A stretch of 64,000 nt of DNA from Verrucomicrobiia bacterium (lineage in GTDB: Bacteria > Verrucomicrobiota > Verrucomicrobiia > Opitutales > Opitutaceae). The notes beneath the pieces were generated by a model. The model was given only the letters and a program-made list of their open reading frames with translations, searched no databases and was not told where the DNA came from. Location: positions 19,877 through 83,876 of the forward strand of contig WYBX01000077.1 of assembly GCA_011525695.1 (NCBI GenBank). Direction: 5' to 3'. Below are positions 1-9,054 of this stretch, one piece after another (position 1 is the stretch's first letter; each line of letters starts with the position of its first letter). The translations under genes were made by a program, and so were the position numbers.

Positions 1-42
1 CAGATCACCGTGGAACCGGCAAACGGCCCCGGCCGTGAATAA
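1..42 (+). CDS. Possible 3' end of an upstream gene
   Basis: Frame 1 is open from the window edge and reads QITVEPANGPGRE before a TAA at 40-42. Thirteen codons are too few to identify a family. It is listed only because the frame is open from the edge and composition fits coding DNA. If real, it converges on the sulfatase gene that ends at 70 on the other strand. Confidence 0.25.
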   Translation, partial: QITVEPANGPGRE

Positions 43-69
43 CCCTTCATCCACTCACGCTGACGAGCG

Positions 70-1659
70 TTATCTTTCCGGTTTCTGCGTTCCGATACCG
101 TCATCTGAAGGGTCCAAGCCCAGTGCAGCCTTCAGTTCCGATTCACGGGACCTGATCCAATCGTCATAGGATCGCGGACGGTCGTCCCGTTCCCGATTCA
201 GGTACGGGTAGGTCGAGAAGATTGCACCATTGCCCAGTGCGCGCGGATCCTGCTCCTCGCGCAACAGCTCCATCATTTTCGATCGGAGGCGTTCCATGAT
301 GGGAACAAAAGCGAGATCACCCGACAGATTGAGAATTCCCGCCGGATCGTCATCGAGCCGGTAAAGTTCGTCGGCCGTCCTCTTGCCGAAAGCGATGTCG
401 TAATAATAGCCGCCGAGTCGCTTGACGACTTCGAAGGTCGGCGCCGGGTCGATTCGTACGGCATCCCTTTCCGTGGTCTCGACGGGATACCGGTCGGGAA
501 AGAAGTTGCGGACATACAGGAAGTCCTTCGTGCGGATCGCGCGCACCGGATATCCCCAATCATGGGGCCGGCCCAGGCTGTCCCCTTCCTTGCCGATCAA
601 CATCACCTCGCGACCTTCGATCCATCCGGAGCGCTCCGATCGCAGGATGCCGGTCAGGCTTGCGCCGGTCATCTGCGAATGCGGCGGAAGGCCGGCAATT
701 TCCAAAAACGTCGGCGCCAGATCCCGCAGGTTCACAAAGTCGTCCACCACGCGTCCCGGCCTGATACCCCGGCCCCACCGCATCGCCATCGGAACGTGGA
801 AGGCGTCCTCATGGATCTGGTCCTTGACATAGGGAAAGGCCATGCCGCGATCGGAGGTGACGACCACCAGTGTGTTCTCGAGTTCGCCGGTGGCCTCGAG
901 AACGGCCAGCGCCCGGCCAATCTCGGAATCCCCCCACTCGATTTCGACCGCATAATCGAGCAGATCGCTGCGCACGATCTCGAGATCGGGCAGATACGGG
1001 GGAACCTTGACATCTCCGAGCTTCTTGCCCAGCCGCAGGCCGGAGCCGCGTTCGAAATCCCGATGCGCCTCGCGGAACCCCATCCAGAAGCAAAACGGCC
1101 TGTCCTTGGGCTTCCGCTGAAGGAATTCCTCGAAGTTTCCGGCGTAATCCGTGCGCGTGATTCCGGACGCAATCGGAACCTGGTTCCTTGCATTGAAGCC
1201 GGGACCGGCTGGATCCCGGGTGCGGCCGGCCCTGGTCTTGAAGTCCCCTGCCCCCCAACCCATGCCCGTCATGCCGACGAAATAGCCGGCCTGTTCAAGC
1301 AGATCGGGATAGACTTCGAATCCGGCCGGGAAATAGCCGTTGTGCGAAACGGCTTCCCTGAGCTGCCAGCTATTGCGCCCAGTCAGAATCGTTGCCCGGC
1401 TCGGTCCGGCCTTTGGATTCGAGGTAAAGGCATTGTTGAACAGCACGCCCTCCCGGGCGACCCGATCGAAGTTCGGCGTTGCGATCCAGGTGCAGCCGTA
1501 CGCACCCGCCTGGGTGCCTCCACCCCAGGCCGTGAAGATGATGAAAAGGATGTTCGGCCGGGGATGATCCCCCGGAAGACCGGCACACGATCCGGCAGCC
1601 GGCGCCAGGAAAGCGGCCGCCAGGATCATGCCAAACCCGGGGAATTTGAAGGTTCTCAT
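70..1659 (-). CDS. Sulfatase-fold protein lacking the catalytic residues (predicted pseudoenzyme)
   Basis: 529 residues beginning with a hydrophobic export signal (MRTFKFPGFGMILAAAFLAP) and a Cys near residue 25 that could be a weak lipobox. The overall sequence is a clear S1-type sulfatase: RPNILFII near the N-terminus, TPNFDRVAREGVLF, PSRATILTGRNSWQL, and the C-terminal YRLDDDPAGILNL. The catalytic formylglycine motif C/S-x-P-S-R reads AGPSR, so the Cys/Ser is Ala. The N-terminal metal-binding Asp-Asp pair is replaced by FTAW. The later SDHG or SDNG metal motif reads SDRG. These are several independent replacements in an otherwise intact, full-length frame. It is the most downstream gene of the minus-strand MFS/sulfatase cluster. 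I infer a non-catalytic, perhaps substrate-binding, role. Recent decay is the alternative. Confidence 0.85.
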   Translation of the reverse strand: MRTFKFPGFGMILAAAFLAPAAGSCAGLPGDHPRPNILFIIFTAWGGGTQAGAYGCTWIATPNFDRVAREGVLFNNAFTSNPKAGPSRATILTGRNSWQLREAVSHNGYFPAGFEVYPDLLEQAGYFVGMTGMGWGAGDFKTRAGRTRDPAGPGFNARNQVPIASGITRTDYAGNFEEFLQRKPKDRPFCFWMGFREAHRDFERGSGLRLGKKLGDVKVPPYLPDLEIVRSDLLDYAVEIEWGDSEIGRALAVLEATGELENTLVVVTSDRGMAFPYVKDQIHEDAFHVPMAMRWGRGIRPGRVVDDFVNLRDLAPTFLEIAGLPPHSQMTGASLTGILRSERSGWIEGREVMLIGKEGDSLGRPHDWGYPVRAIRTKDFLYVRNFFPDRYPVETTERDAVRIDPAPTFEVVKRLGGYYYDIAFGKRTADELYRLDDDPAGILNLSGDLAFVPIMERLRSKMMELLREEQDPRALGNGAIFSTYPYLNRERDDRPRSYDDWIRSRESELKAALGLDPSDDGIGTQKPER

Positions 1660-1721
1660 CAGCGGGTGGGACTGGATCGGGACTTTTCGCTGGCCGGATT
1701 GGGGCGCTGACCGCGCACGGC

Positions 1722-2263
1722 TCAGGAACGCTTCCGTTGGCGGGCAGCCTGACGTTCCTGAACCGATGAATCTCCGTCGTGTGCTGCCACCTCCTCCAAT
1801 CTCGTTTTCAACGCGCGAACTTTCTCGGGAAACTGGCCTGCCAGATTGGTGGCTTCGTAGGGATCCTTTGAGAGATCGAACAACTCAGCCCCGTCGAGAT
1901 TCTCACCGCTCCGTTGCGGGACAATTAGCTTCCAGTCGCCCTCCCGGAGGGCAGCCCCCGGCCCGTACGCAAAATAGAGGACGCGATCCGTGCCGAATCC
2001 TTCGGACCGAGCAATCGCCGGGTAAGCTGAACACCTTCGCGCGCCAGCCGGTCAAGATTGGGGGTGGGGGCGTTACCGCCGTTGAAGCCCACATCCGCCC
2101 AGCCGAGATCGTCGATCAACAGGTACACAATATTCGGTTTCGACGACTCCATCGCAGCACACATGAACGTTGGCGCGGCGAGGGCCAACGAGGCCGCCAG
2201 GCGGATGAATCGCCGCATCATCGTCGGATTCGGATGCGAATTTCCAGTCATACGGGGATGCAC
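1722..2263 (-). pseudogene. Sulfatase pseudogene with a large internal out-of-frame deletion
   Basis: The 5' part (2263 down to about 2030) encodes a signal peptide and a normal sulfatase N-terminus, with [20 protein letters not shown] and [12 protein letters not shown]. It then runs into a wrong frame and stops at 1925. In another frame from about 2025 down to the TGA at 1722 the DNA encodes a sulfatase C-terminus: [44 protein letters not shown]. Together the two pieces make about 180 codons, against roughly 450-500 for the family. The missing middle includes the formylglycine motif, so the gene cannot make an active enzyme. It lies between two full-length sulfatase genes on the same strand. 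Confidence 0.85.
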
Positions 2264-2266
2264 TGC

Positions 2267-2425
2267 TCAAACCTTCTCAGGGACAACGAACGGCGGACGA
2301 TAATCCCGTTTGAGCAGCGTATTCGCCCAGTAGCCGGTGTCGAATCTCCCGCGTGTCTCGAATGATTCCTGTCCAGACGGGATGTTCAACGCGGGACCAA
2401 TCACCGTTGTCCGCTCCGCGAAGGT
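2267..2425 (-). pseudogene. Orphan C-terminal coding fragment
   Basis: Directly downstream of the stop of the neighbouring sulfatase (2426-2428), and in the same frame, the DNA stays open to a TGA at 2267. It encodes a plausible protein C-terminus that includes RGRFDTGYWANTLLKRDYRP and ends PPFVVPEKV. A different frame starts with an ATG overlapping the sulfatase stop (ATGA) but stops after 50 codons and looks non-coding. I read this as the 3' remnant of a lost gene between the sulfatases. The family is not recognised. Confidence 0.4.
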
Positions 2426-3991
2426 TCATTGCTCACCCTTCCCGCGACGGGGTGGGCTGTATCCCGGGGGTGACATTTCGCCGATCTTCACCTTCTCGCC
2501 CGGCATCGGCAGCTGATAGCGCTCGAGCCAGTTGTCGCCCGTCTCCCGCAGCCGCGCCAGGAGCTTGTTGCTCAGCGCCAGCCTGAGCTCCGCATGGCTG
2601 GGATCGTCCGCCAGATTGACCAACTCCAATGGGTCGGCTTCGAGATCGTAGAGCTCGATGGGCTCACGCCACAGGTACTTTTCGATTGATCGCTGGCCGA
2701 TGAATTTGTCCCCGCGCCCGCCCCGCCATGTCTCCGCCCAGGGGGCACGGCGCGTGACCTCGGAGGCGTCCGCCCAGGGCGTCCGGTAATTGATGTTCCA
2801 AATCAGTTTGTAGCGCCGATCCCGGATCGTCCGCATCGGGTAATACATCGTGACTTCGTGCATGACGTGGCTCAACACCACCGAGTCCCAGCCGGAGGGG
2901 CTCTCCTGCTCGAGAATGGGCAGCAGGCTCCGCCCGTGGAGCTTGTACGGCGGTGGCGCCACGCCCGTCCAGTCGAGGACGGTGGGCGTGACATCGGCCA
3001 GCGAAACCATCGCCTCGGAAACCACTCCCCGCTTTCGCGCCTTCGGGCTGGAGACTATCATCGGAACCGCGACGCCCGGTTCGTAATGACTGTAGCCTCC
3101 GTTGGGATACGGAGCCCCCTGGTCGGAAAAGAACATGACCAGGGTGTTCTCCGCCTTCTCGACGCGCCGGAGCATTTCGAGCGCCTCGCCAAATCCAACG
3201 TCCATCTGCTCGATCAACTCGTAATATTCCGTCAGACTCTCCCGCACATCCGGACGATCCGGAAGATGGGGCGGCACCACCACGGTATCGGGATCCAGCT
3301 GCCGGGGCGGCTGCTTGCCGGACTTGCGTCGCGCGGCGATGGGCCGGTCCGACGGATGGGGATCGTGACTTGCCAGCACGATGAAGAACGGCTTTTCGCC
3401 GGCTTCCCGGATGAAGGTCTCCGCCCGGGCCGTGGCGGCGGACATATCGCGCTGCACGCTGGAATCGAACAGATCGAACTCGTACTGGCCCTGCCGGGCG
3501 CCAAAGGCCCCCTTGCCCAGCAGCGCCGTGCGATAGCCACCGCGCTTCAACAAATCGAAAACCGTGGTCACATCATCCGCGAGCACGCCATTGTGCGGTG
3601 CATGCGGATGCGTATACTGCCCATTGTAATGAGTGAGCAGGCCGGTGTAAATCACCGCCCGGCTCGGCCCGCAGGACGGCGTCGTGGCATAGGCGTTGGC
3701 AAACCGGGTCCCCCCGGCCGCGAGCGCATCCAGACTTGGGGTCCGCAGCTGCGGATGACCGTAGCAGCCGAGATCCGGCCGGGTATGATTGTCGCTGATC
3801 AAGAGCAGCACGTTCCTGGCTTCCGCCGCCCAGGAAGCCTGGAAGGGCAATGCCGCCAGCAGGGCTGCGAGCAGCCATTTTCCAAACCCGCGGGAAAACT
3901 TGGAACCTGGGGCGATGCACCGTGCCCGGGACATAAACCGGCGCGGGGCGGTTTGAGGCGAGCAGGTAGCTGGCATGGGGAGGGGCTTCAT
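2426..3991 (-). CDS. Secreted sulfatase (S1 family, heparan N-sulfatase-like)
   Basis: 521 residues with an N-terminal export segment (FGKWLLAALLAALPFQASWA, residues about 36-55). A later start at residue 20 (MSRARC, position 3934) is possible. The active-site motif is intact, PSCGPSRAVIYTG, with Cys available for conversion to formylglycine. The metal site reads ISDN near residue 66 and FSDQG in the C-terminal half. These are conservative variants of the D-D and D-N/H residues and resemble the N-sulfatase branch. The C-terminus has the usual ELYDLEADPLELVNLADDP segment. It lies 53 bp downstream of an MFS transporter gene on the same strand and probably shares its transcript. Predicted to desulfate a glycan in the periplasm or outside the cell. 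The substrate cannot be told from sequence. The maturase is not in the window. Confidence 0.9.
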   Translation of the reverse strand: MKPLPMPATCSPQTAPRRFMSRARCIAPGSKFSRGFGKWLLAALLAALPFQASWAAEARNVLLLISDNHTRPDLGCYGHPQLRTPSLDALAAGGTRFANAYATTPSCGPSRAVIYTGLLTHYNGQYTHPHAPHNGVLADDVTTVFDLLKRGGYRTALLGKGAFGARQGQYEFDLFDSSVQRDMSAATARAETFIREAGEKPFFIVLASHDPHPSDRPIAARRKSGKQPPRQLDPDTVVVPPHLPDRPDVRESLTEYYELIEQMDVGFGEALEMLRRVEKAENTLVMFFSDQGAPYPNGGYSHYEPGVAVPMIVSSPKARKRGVVSEAMVSLADVTPTVLDWTGVAPPPYKLHGRSLLPILEQESPSGWDSVVLSHVMHEVTMYYPMRTIRDRRYKLIWNINYRTPWADASEVTRRAPWAETWRGGRGDKFIGQRSIEKYLWREPIELYDLEADPLELVNLADDPSHAELRLALSNKLLARLRETGDNWLERYQLPMPGEKVKIGEMSPPGYSPPRRGKGEQ

Positions 3992-4044
3992 GGGGACTGG
4001 GATTGAGGTTGCTGGAGAGTCGCGATGTTTCCGGGATCATCCCG

Positions 4045-5433
4045 TTATATTCTGCGCATGATTCTATGCTCCGCCTCGGTCCGCGGGTTCCGGATCAGCC
4101 ATAACACCAGCACCGCGCCGACTAGGGGAATGATGCTACCGACAATCAGCACCGGCGCAAAGGAGTACCGGGTGGTGACTCCGCCGATGAGGTAGGTCGC
4201 CACGATCGTGATCAAACCCGCGGCGGTACCACTCAACCCGCTGACCGAGGCGACGGACTCGCTCTTGAACAAATCGGAGGGTAGCACCAGGGCCATGGTG
4301 CAGAAGCAGGCGTAGGCAAACGTCGCGATGGAGAACCAGCCTGCGACCACAAAGAGATTCGTGGCCGAGATCGCGGGGACCAGCGCAACCATGCCCAGGG
4401 CCCCGAAGACAACCACGGCCTTGCGGGCCCGCTCGACGGTCCATCCCCGTTTGATCAGCCAGCTCGAGATGCCACCGCCTGCAAAGTTCCCCAAATCGAC
4501 CGCGATGAAGGGAATCCAGACAGCGACCAGCGTGTTCCTGGGGTCAAAGTGCTTTTCCTGGACGAGATACAACATGAACCAATCCGCCACGAAGTACCAC
4601 ACCGGGTCCGTGAATGCGCGGGCTGCGATGATTCCCCAGGTCTGCCGCAGCCGCAGCAATTCGGCCCACCTGGTCCTCGAGCGCTCCCCGCTGGCATCTC
4701 CCTCACCGGCCTCGCGCTTGTCGGCAGCGAGCATGGCGCGCTCGGCATCGCTGATCCGCGGATGGCTCTCCGGCGGATGATAGAGTTTTCTCCAGAATAT
4801 GAGCCAGATGAGTCCCAGGCAGCCCGTGATGAGAAAGACCGGCCACCACTGCCGCCCGGTTCCGAGATACAGCCCAATCACGAGCATCGGCGCAATCGCG
4901 GCACCGATGGACGAGCCGCTGTCAAAGAGCGCAACCGCCCAGCCGCGCTCCTTCCGGGGAAACCATTCCGCCACCGCCTTGGTCGCGGCGGGCCAGTTGG
5001 GCGACTCCCCCAGCCCCAGCAGGAATCGGAAGAACACAAAGCCGCGCAGCGCGCCAACCGACGTGTTGAACAGGGCGACCACCGACGTGGCCATCGCGAT
5101 TAGGGAATACCAGAGCACCGTCAGGCTCAGTCCCTTTCGCGTTCCAACATAATCCACGAACCGTCCGAGGGTCGTCTGGCCAATCGCATATGCGATCCGG
5201 AACGAGATGACGATCAGCGCATAGTCCTCGTTCGTCCACTGGTAATCCTCCTTCAGGAACGGCGCCAGAACCGCGAGCGTCTGCCGATCCACATAGTTGA
5301 TGACGGTGGAAAAGAACAGCAGCCCGCCAATCCACCACCGGAGCCGCCTGATGGGATGCCGCCTTGCCGGCGTTTCATCCACCGGGGGCACCGCCCCGGC
5401 TGCAGGATCCGTAGCATGGCCCGGACTATTCAA
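4045..5433 (-). CDS. MFS transporter, ACS/hexuronate-type
   Basis: 462 residues with about twelve hydrophobic segments. The first membrane region contains FSTVINYVDRQTLAVLAPFL, a hallmark of the anion:cation symporter (ACS) branch that includes ExuT and GudP. The loop FVDYVGTRKG after TM2 matches the MFS signature. ACS members import hexuronates, galactarate or similar sugar acids with protons. It is the first gene of a minus-strand cluster with sulfatases downstream, suggesting uptake of a uronic acid released from a sulfated polysaccharide. The ATG at 5433 is the only convincing start. The 250 bp to the divergent gene at 5684 must hold both promoters, but no clear motif was seen there. Confidence 0.9.
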   Translation of the reverse strand: MNSPGHATDPAAGAVPPVDETPARRHPIRRLRWWIGGLLFFSTVINYVDRQTLAVLAPFLKEDYQWTNEDYALIVISFRIAYAIGQTTLGRFVDYVGTRKGLSLTVLWYSLIAMATSVVALFNTSVGALRGFVFFRFLLGLGESPNWPAATKAVAEWFPRKERGWAVALFDSGSSIGAAIAPMLVIGLYLGTGRQWWPVFLITGCLGLIWLIFWRKLYHPPESHPRISDAERAMLAADKREAGEGDASGERSRTRWAELLRLRQTWGIIAARAFTDPVWYFVADWFMLYLVQEKHFDPRNTLVAVWIPFIAVDLGNFAGGGISSWLIKRGWTVERARKAVVVFGALGMVALVPAISATNLFVVAGWFSIATFAYACFCTMALVLPSDLFKSESVASVSGLSGTAAGLITIVATYLIGGVTTRYSFAPVLIVGSIIPLVGAVLVLWLIRNPRTEAEHRIMRRI

Positions 5434-5683
5434 GCGTCACCCTTCGTCCTTCCTTTGTGCGCAGGGCGCCATGACATCGCACACTTCCGCATTTACGCCG
5501 TCGCCTGCGACGGCGCGCCGGCGCCATCGGCCGTGCACCGCGGTAATACCGCTCCAGGGGAGGCCACGGATGGCGAAATGCGAACTCGTCATCCGTGGAA
5601 GGAATTGTCGTCATCCTGATGAGCGCTCCTCGACCGCAGCTTCCATGACCCATGGCGCCAAATCTGAAAAACCCGAACCACCA

Positions 5684-6586
5684 ATGAAATCCGCATTGTT
5701 CACCGTGTCGTTTGCCGGGTTGTGGGGCCAGCACCGCCTGTCGCTCGAGCAGGCGATCGACCTCACCGCCGAGCTCGGTTTCCCGGGCATCGAAATCATG
5801 GCCAAGCGTCCCCACCTCTCGGTGCTGGATTACACGCTGGATGACTGCCGGCGGTTGAGGGAAAGGCTCGACCAACGGAATCTGACCGCCGCGGCCATCG
5901 CGGCTTATACGAATTTCACCGGCGGTTGGGAAAGTGCGGAAGTCCCCTGGAACGAACTTCAGATCCAATATATCGAGGCACTCGCCGCGCGCACTGCCAT
6001 CCTCGGCGGGGAACGGCTGATCCGCGTCTTCTCGTCCTATGAACGCCCGGAAGTCGCTTTCTTCACCCAGTGGCAGCGGACCTTCGAGGCGTTACGGGAG
6101 TGCTGCGACCGCGCCGCTGCCCATGGCGTGACCATCGGGCTCCAAAACCACCACGATATCGGTGCACCCACCCGGACGCTCGTGGAACTCATCCGGGAGG
6201 TCGACCGGCCCAATCTCATACCGATGTTCGACTGCTGGTCCGTGCACCTGCGGGGTGAACCGCTGGGTGACGCCGCCCGGCAGCTGGCCCCCCGGATGCG
6301 GTTCACGACGGTCGCAGACTATGTTGTCCTTCCCCGAACCAGCTATCAGCCCCAATGGACGAATTACGTCGAGCAATCCCCTCCCGCCGCCCTGGCCGTC
6401 CCGATGGGCGAAGGGGATCTGGATTACGTCACCTTCTTCTCCAGCCTCGAAGCCGGCGGATTCAATGGCTGGGTGTCGTATGAGATGTGCTCGCCCATCC
6501 GCGGGGGAGGCGCGCTCGAAAATCTGAAGCGGTATGCCCAAGCCTTCCGCTCGTACATGGAGAAACGCGGTCGGACCCGCGCCTGA
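5684..6586 (+). CDS. Sugar phosphate isomerase/epimerase-like TIM-barrel protein
   Basis: 300 residues. The ATG at 5684 is preferred over upstream in-frame codons because homology-like sequence begins exactly there (MKSALFTVSFAG), while the preceding part is non-coding in character. The protein has the xylose isomerase-like TIM barrel (AP_endonuc_2) pattern: an LSLEQAIDLTAELGFPGIEI start, a central GVTIGLQNHH (metal-ligand region), PNLIPMFDCWSVHLRG, and a late NGWVSYEMCSP strand with Glu. Members interconvert or dehydrate sugars and inositols. No Tat or Sec signal was seen, so it is cytoplasmic. The next gene starts 36 bp downstream on the same strand, suggesting an operon with the DUF3604 protein. 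Confidence 0.85.
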   Translation: MKSALFTVSFAGLWGQHRLSLEQAIDLTAELGFPGIEIMAKRPHLSVLDYTLDDCRRLRERLDQRNLTAAAIAAYTNFTGGWESAEVPWNELQIQYIEALAARTAILGGERLIRVFSSYERPEVAFFTQWQRTFEALRECCDRAAAHGVTIGLQNHHDIGAPTRTLVELIREVDRPNLIPMFDCWSVHLRGEPLGDAARQLAPRMRFTTVADYVVLPRTSYQPQWTNYVEQSPPAALAVPMGEGDLDYVTFFSSLEAGGFNGWVSYEMCSPIRGGGALENLKRYAQAFRSYMEKRGRTRA

Positions 6587-6621
6587 GCCTCGCGAGCGAC
6601 CGGAGCGGCATCCCAGAGACT

Positions 6622-8231
6622 ATGCATTCGCACTGCACCCACAGCGAACCGATCACGCGCCGGCAGTTTGTCGGTGCGACGATGGCCGCCGGGCTCCTTG
6701 CCGGGCTCCGGCACACGAGCCAGCTGCAAGCGGCGGGCCCGGGTTCGCACCGGCAGCTGTTCTGGGGGATTTGCACAATCACAATGCCGTCGGCTACGCG
6801 AAGGGTTCACTCGAACGCTCGATCGATCTGGCCCGCGCGCACCTGGACTTCTTTGCCTTCACGGGCCACGCCTCCTGGCACGATATGCCGCAGATGGCTG
6901 GCGACCGGCACATGATCTGGGTCAACGGCTTCAAGGCCCACGCGGACCATTGGAACAAGACGCGGCGATTGCTGCAGGAGGCAACGACTGACAAGTTCAC
7001 CGCGCTGCTGGGGTACGAGTGGCACTCGAGCTTCTTTGGAGACTACTGCCTGATCTTCGATCGCGACCAACCGGAGCTTTTTCTGCCCGATCATGTGGAC
7101 AAGCTGCTGGATTTCGCGGAAGCCAGAGGCGCCCTCGCCATCCCGCACCATCTCGGGTATCTCCAGGGCTGGCGCGGCGCGAACTGGAAATACTTCCGCG
7201 GCGGCAGGGTTTCTCCCGTGGTGGAAATCATGTCCGAGCACGGCTGCACCGAGACGGATCGCGGTCCGTTCGAATATATCACGCACAGCCAGGGCGGCCG
7301 CTGGACGAAAAATACCGTGGCACCGCGGCTCGCCGTGGGCGATCGCTTCGGATTCGTCGCCTCGACCGATGACCATCTCGGCTACCCCGGTGCCTACGGG
7401 GAGGGGGTGCTCGGCGTGTGGGCGGACGACTTGCGGCCGGCCAGCCTTTTCGAGGCGATTCGATCCCGCCGGACGTATGCCGCAAGTGGAGACCGGATTG
7501 TCCTCGAGGTCACGGTTAACGGGAAACCGATGGGGTCGGAGCTGTCTTTCAGCAGCGACCGTGAGATCGACGTACGGGTGGAGGGACAGGATCCCGTCGA
7601 GGTGGTGGAGCTCCTGCGAAACGGGCGCGTGATTGAGCGCCATTTCCCGGCGGATCATGTCACGGGGCCGTTGCACCTTCCCGGCAGGGCGAAATGCCGG
7701 ATTCGCTATGGCTGGGGGCCGTGGGGCCAGCTCGCGCTCGATCGGGTGTGCCAGTGGGACATGAGCGTGCGGATTTCGGGCGGGACCTTTCAGCGCGTGC
7801 AGGGCTGCTTCCAGCACGCGCCTTTCGGCGAGGATCTGCGTGACCGGCTCACGTTGGAATCCCCGACCGAGATCCGGCTGCAGTCCCCAACCTCGCGACC
7901 GGGAGCCTATCGCGAGGATCCAACGAAGGCGATCGTCTGCGATCTCGAGGGAATGCCGGAGGCGGAACTCGTGGTCGAGCTGCGGCAACCCGTGCGGCAG
8001 ATCGTGACCGCGAAGCTGACCGATCTGGTCGAGAGCAATGTCGTGACGCTTACTGGGGGCTTCCCAAGCGAGAGCTTCATCATCGAGCGGCTCGTTGGTC
8101 CCAGTGAATCGAGTGCAACCATCCGCTGGCAGGATCGGAGGCCGCGGGGTTCAGGAGCGGACTATTATTATGTTCGGGTCCGGCAGCAGAACGGGCACGT
8201 CGCCTGGGCAAGCCCGGTGTGGGTGGGATGA
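6622..8231 (+). CDS. Tat-exported DUF3604 / PHP-like metallohydrolase, broken by a single-base frameshift
   Basis: The N-terminal frame from ATG 6622 encodes a twin-arginine signal peptide, ITRRQFVGATMAAGLLAG, and runs to RQLFWG. From the G5 run at 6764-6768 the protein continues in another frame as GDLHNHNAVGYAKG and is open to the stop at 8231. Restoring one G would give LFWGDLHNHN, the metal-binding start of DUF3604/PHP-like proteins, and a protein of about 536 residues. Other expected elements are present: AIPHHLGY, VEIMSEHG, DHLGYPGAYGEG and SRRTYAASGDRI. As sequenced, the product would be cut off after the signal peptide. The cause is either a homopolymer sequencing error or a genuine inactivating mutation. 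The mature part would be periplasmic, probably a phosphoesterase or glycan-processing hydrolase. The substrate is unknown. Confidence 0.85.
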
Positions 8232-8301
8232 ACTTCGGATAGCGCCAGGACGCGATCGCTTCGGCCCGAGGTTCCCGGCATCGAGCGATTCCCTTCGAAA
8301 A

Positions 8302-9039
8302 TCACTCCCAGTTCAGCACCCGTTTCGCGTTTCCGCGATAGAGCTTCTCCGGCACTCCGAGAATCGGCCTCATGATCCGCATGCGCACCTCGTAACCGGC
8401 CGCGTTGTGGTGGACCATGTCCTCGACGAAGAGCTCCGGCCGGGGTTTGCCATCGGGACCGAGATAGGCGTCGAAGAGGTCGATGTAAATCACGTCGCGC
8501 TGGGTCGCCACGTAGTCGCGCAACATCGCATTGAACCGCCTCCGGGTTTCCGCCTCGCTCCATCGCGCCGGGCTCGGCTGCAGGCTGCTCAGCGCAAGGA
8601 TTGTCCCCGGCAGCGCCGCCTTCAGCCGATCGACAAAGCCGCGGCAGTCGGCCAGGACCTCCTCGGGCGTCCGGCCGGCATGGATGTCGTTGCCGCCGGC
8701 ATTCACGACCACCAGCCGCGGCCGGTACGGTATCACGATTCGATCGGCATAGTGCAGGACGTCCGACATCTTCGAACCACCAAACCCGCGGTTGATCACG
8801 ACGTAGCCCTCCAGGTCTTCATGAATCGATGCCCAGCGCCGGAACTGCGAGTCGCCCACGAACAGAATCGCCCCCTGGGGCGGCGGCGACTCCCGATCCG
8901 CGGTTTCAAACGCAACAATGTCCTTTTCAAAGCGATTGTCGGCCGGCTCGCCCGCGGTAGCCGTGGCGGGCAGGCCTTGGAACCAGCCGGCCGCCACCAG
9001 GCTCACGAGCAACGTCCACCTGATTGAGTGCATCGGCAT
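8302..9039 (-). CDS. SGNH/GDSL-family esterase, secreted
   Basis: 245 residues with an export signal (LLVSLVAAGWFQGLPATATA). All four SGNH blocks are visible: GDS in ILFVGDSQF, Gly in NRGFGGSKMSD, Asn in VVNAGGNDIHAG, and the catalytic Asp and His in VEDMVHHNAAG near the C-terminus. Such enzymes remove acetyl or other acyl groups from polysaccharides, or hydrolyse lipids. It sits 15 bp downstream of a PL11 rhamnogalacturonan lyase gene on the same strand. I therefore infer a role in de-esterifying pectin fragments, without direct evidence of the substrate. The start at 9039 could equally be the next Met two codons in. Confidence 0.9.
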   Translation of the reverse strand: MPMHSIRWTLLVSLVAAGWFQGLPATATAGEPADNRFEKDIVAFETADRESPPPQGAILFVGDSQFRRWASIHEDLEGYVVINRGFGGSKMSDVLHYADRIVIPYRPRLVVVNAGGNDIHAGRTPEEVLADCRGFVDRLKAALPGTILALSSLQPSPARWSEAETRRRFNAMLRDYVATQRDVIYIDLFDAYLGPDGKPRPELFVEDMVHHNAAGYEVRMRIMRPILGVPEKLYRGNAKRVLNWE

Positions 9040-9054
9040 GGCTGAAGCGTTGCC

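Noticed and set aside
2426..3991. Treating the 2426-3991 sulfatase as inactive because of SDN and SDQG metal motifs
   Set aside because: Asn and Gln at these positions are conservative, the N-sulfatase branch uses similar residues, and the formylglycine motif CGPSR is intact.
5297..5683. Upstream extension of the isomerase gene to 5297
   Set aside because: It overlaps the divergent MFS gene and its translation is not protein-like. Family similarity starts at 5684.
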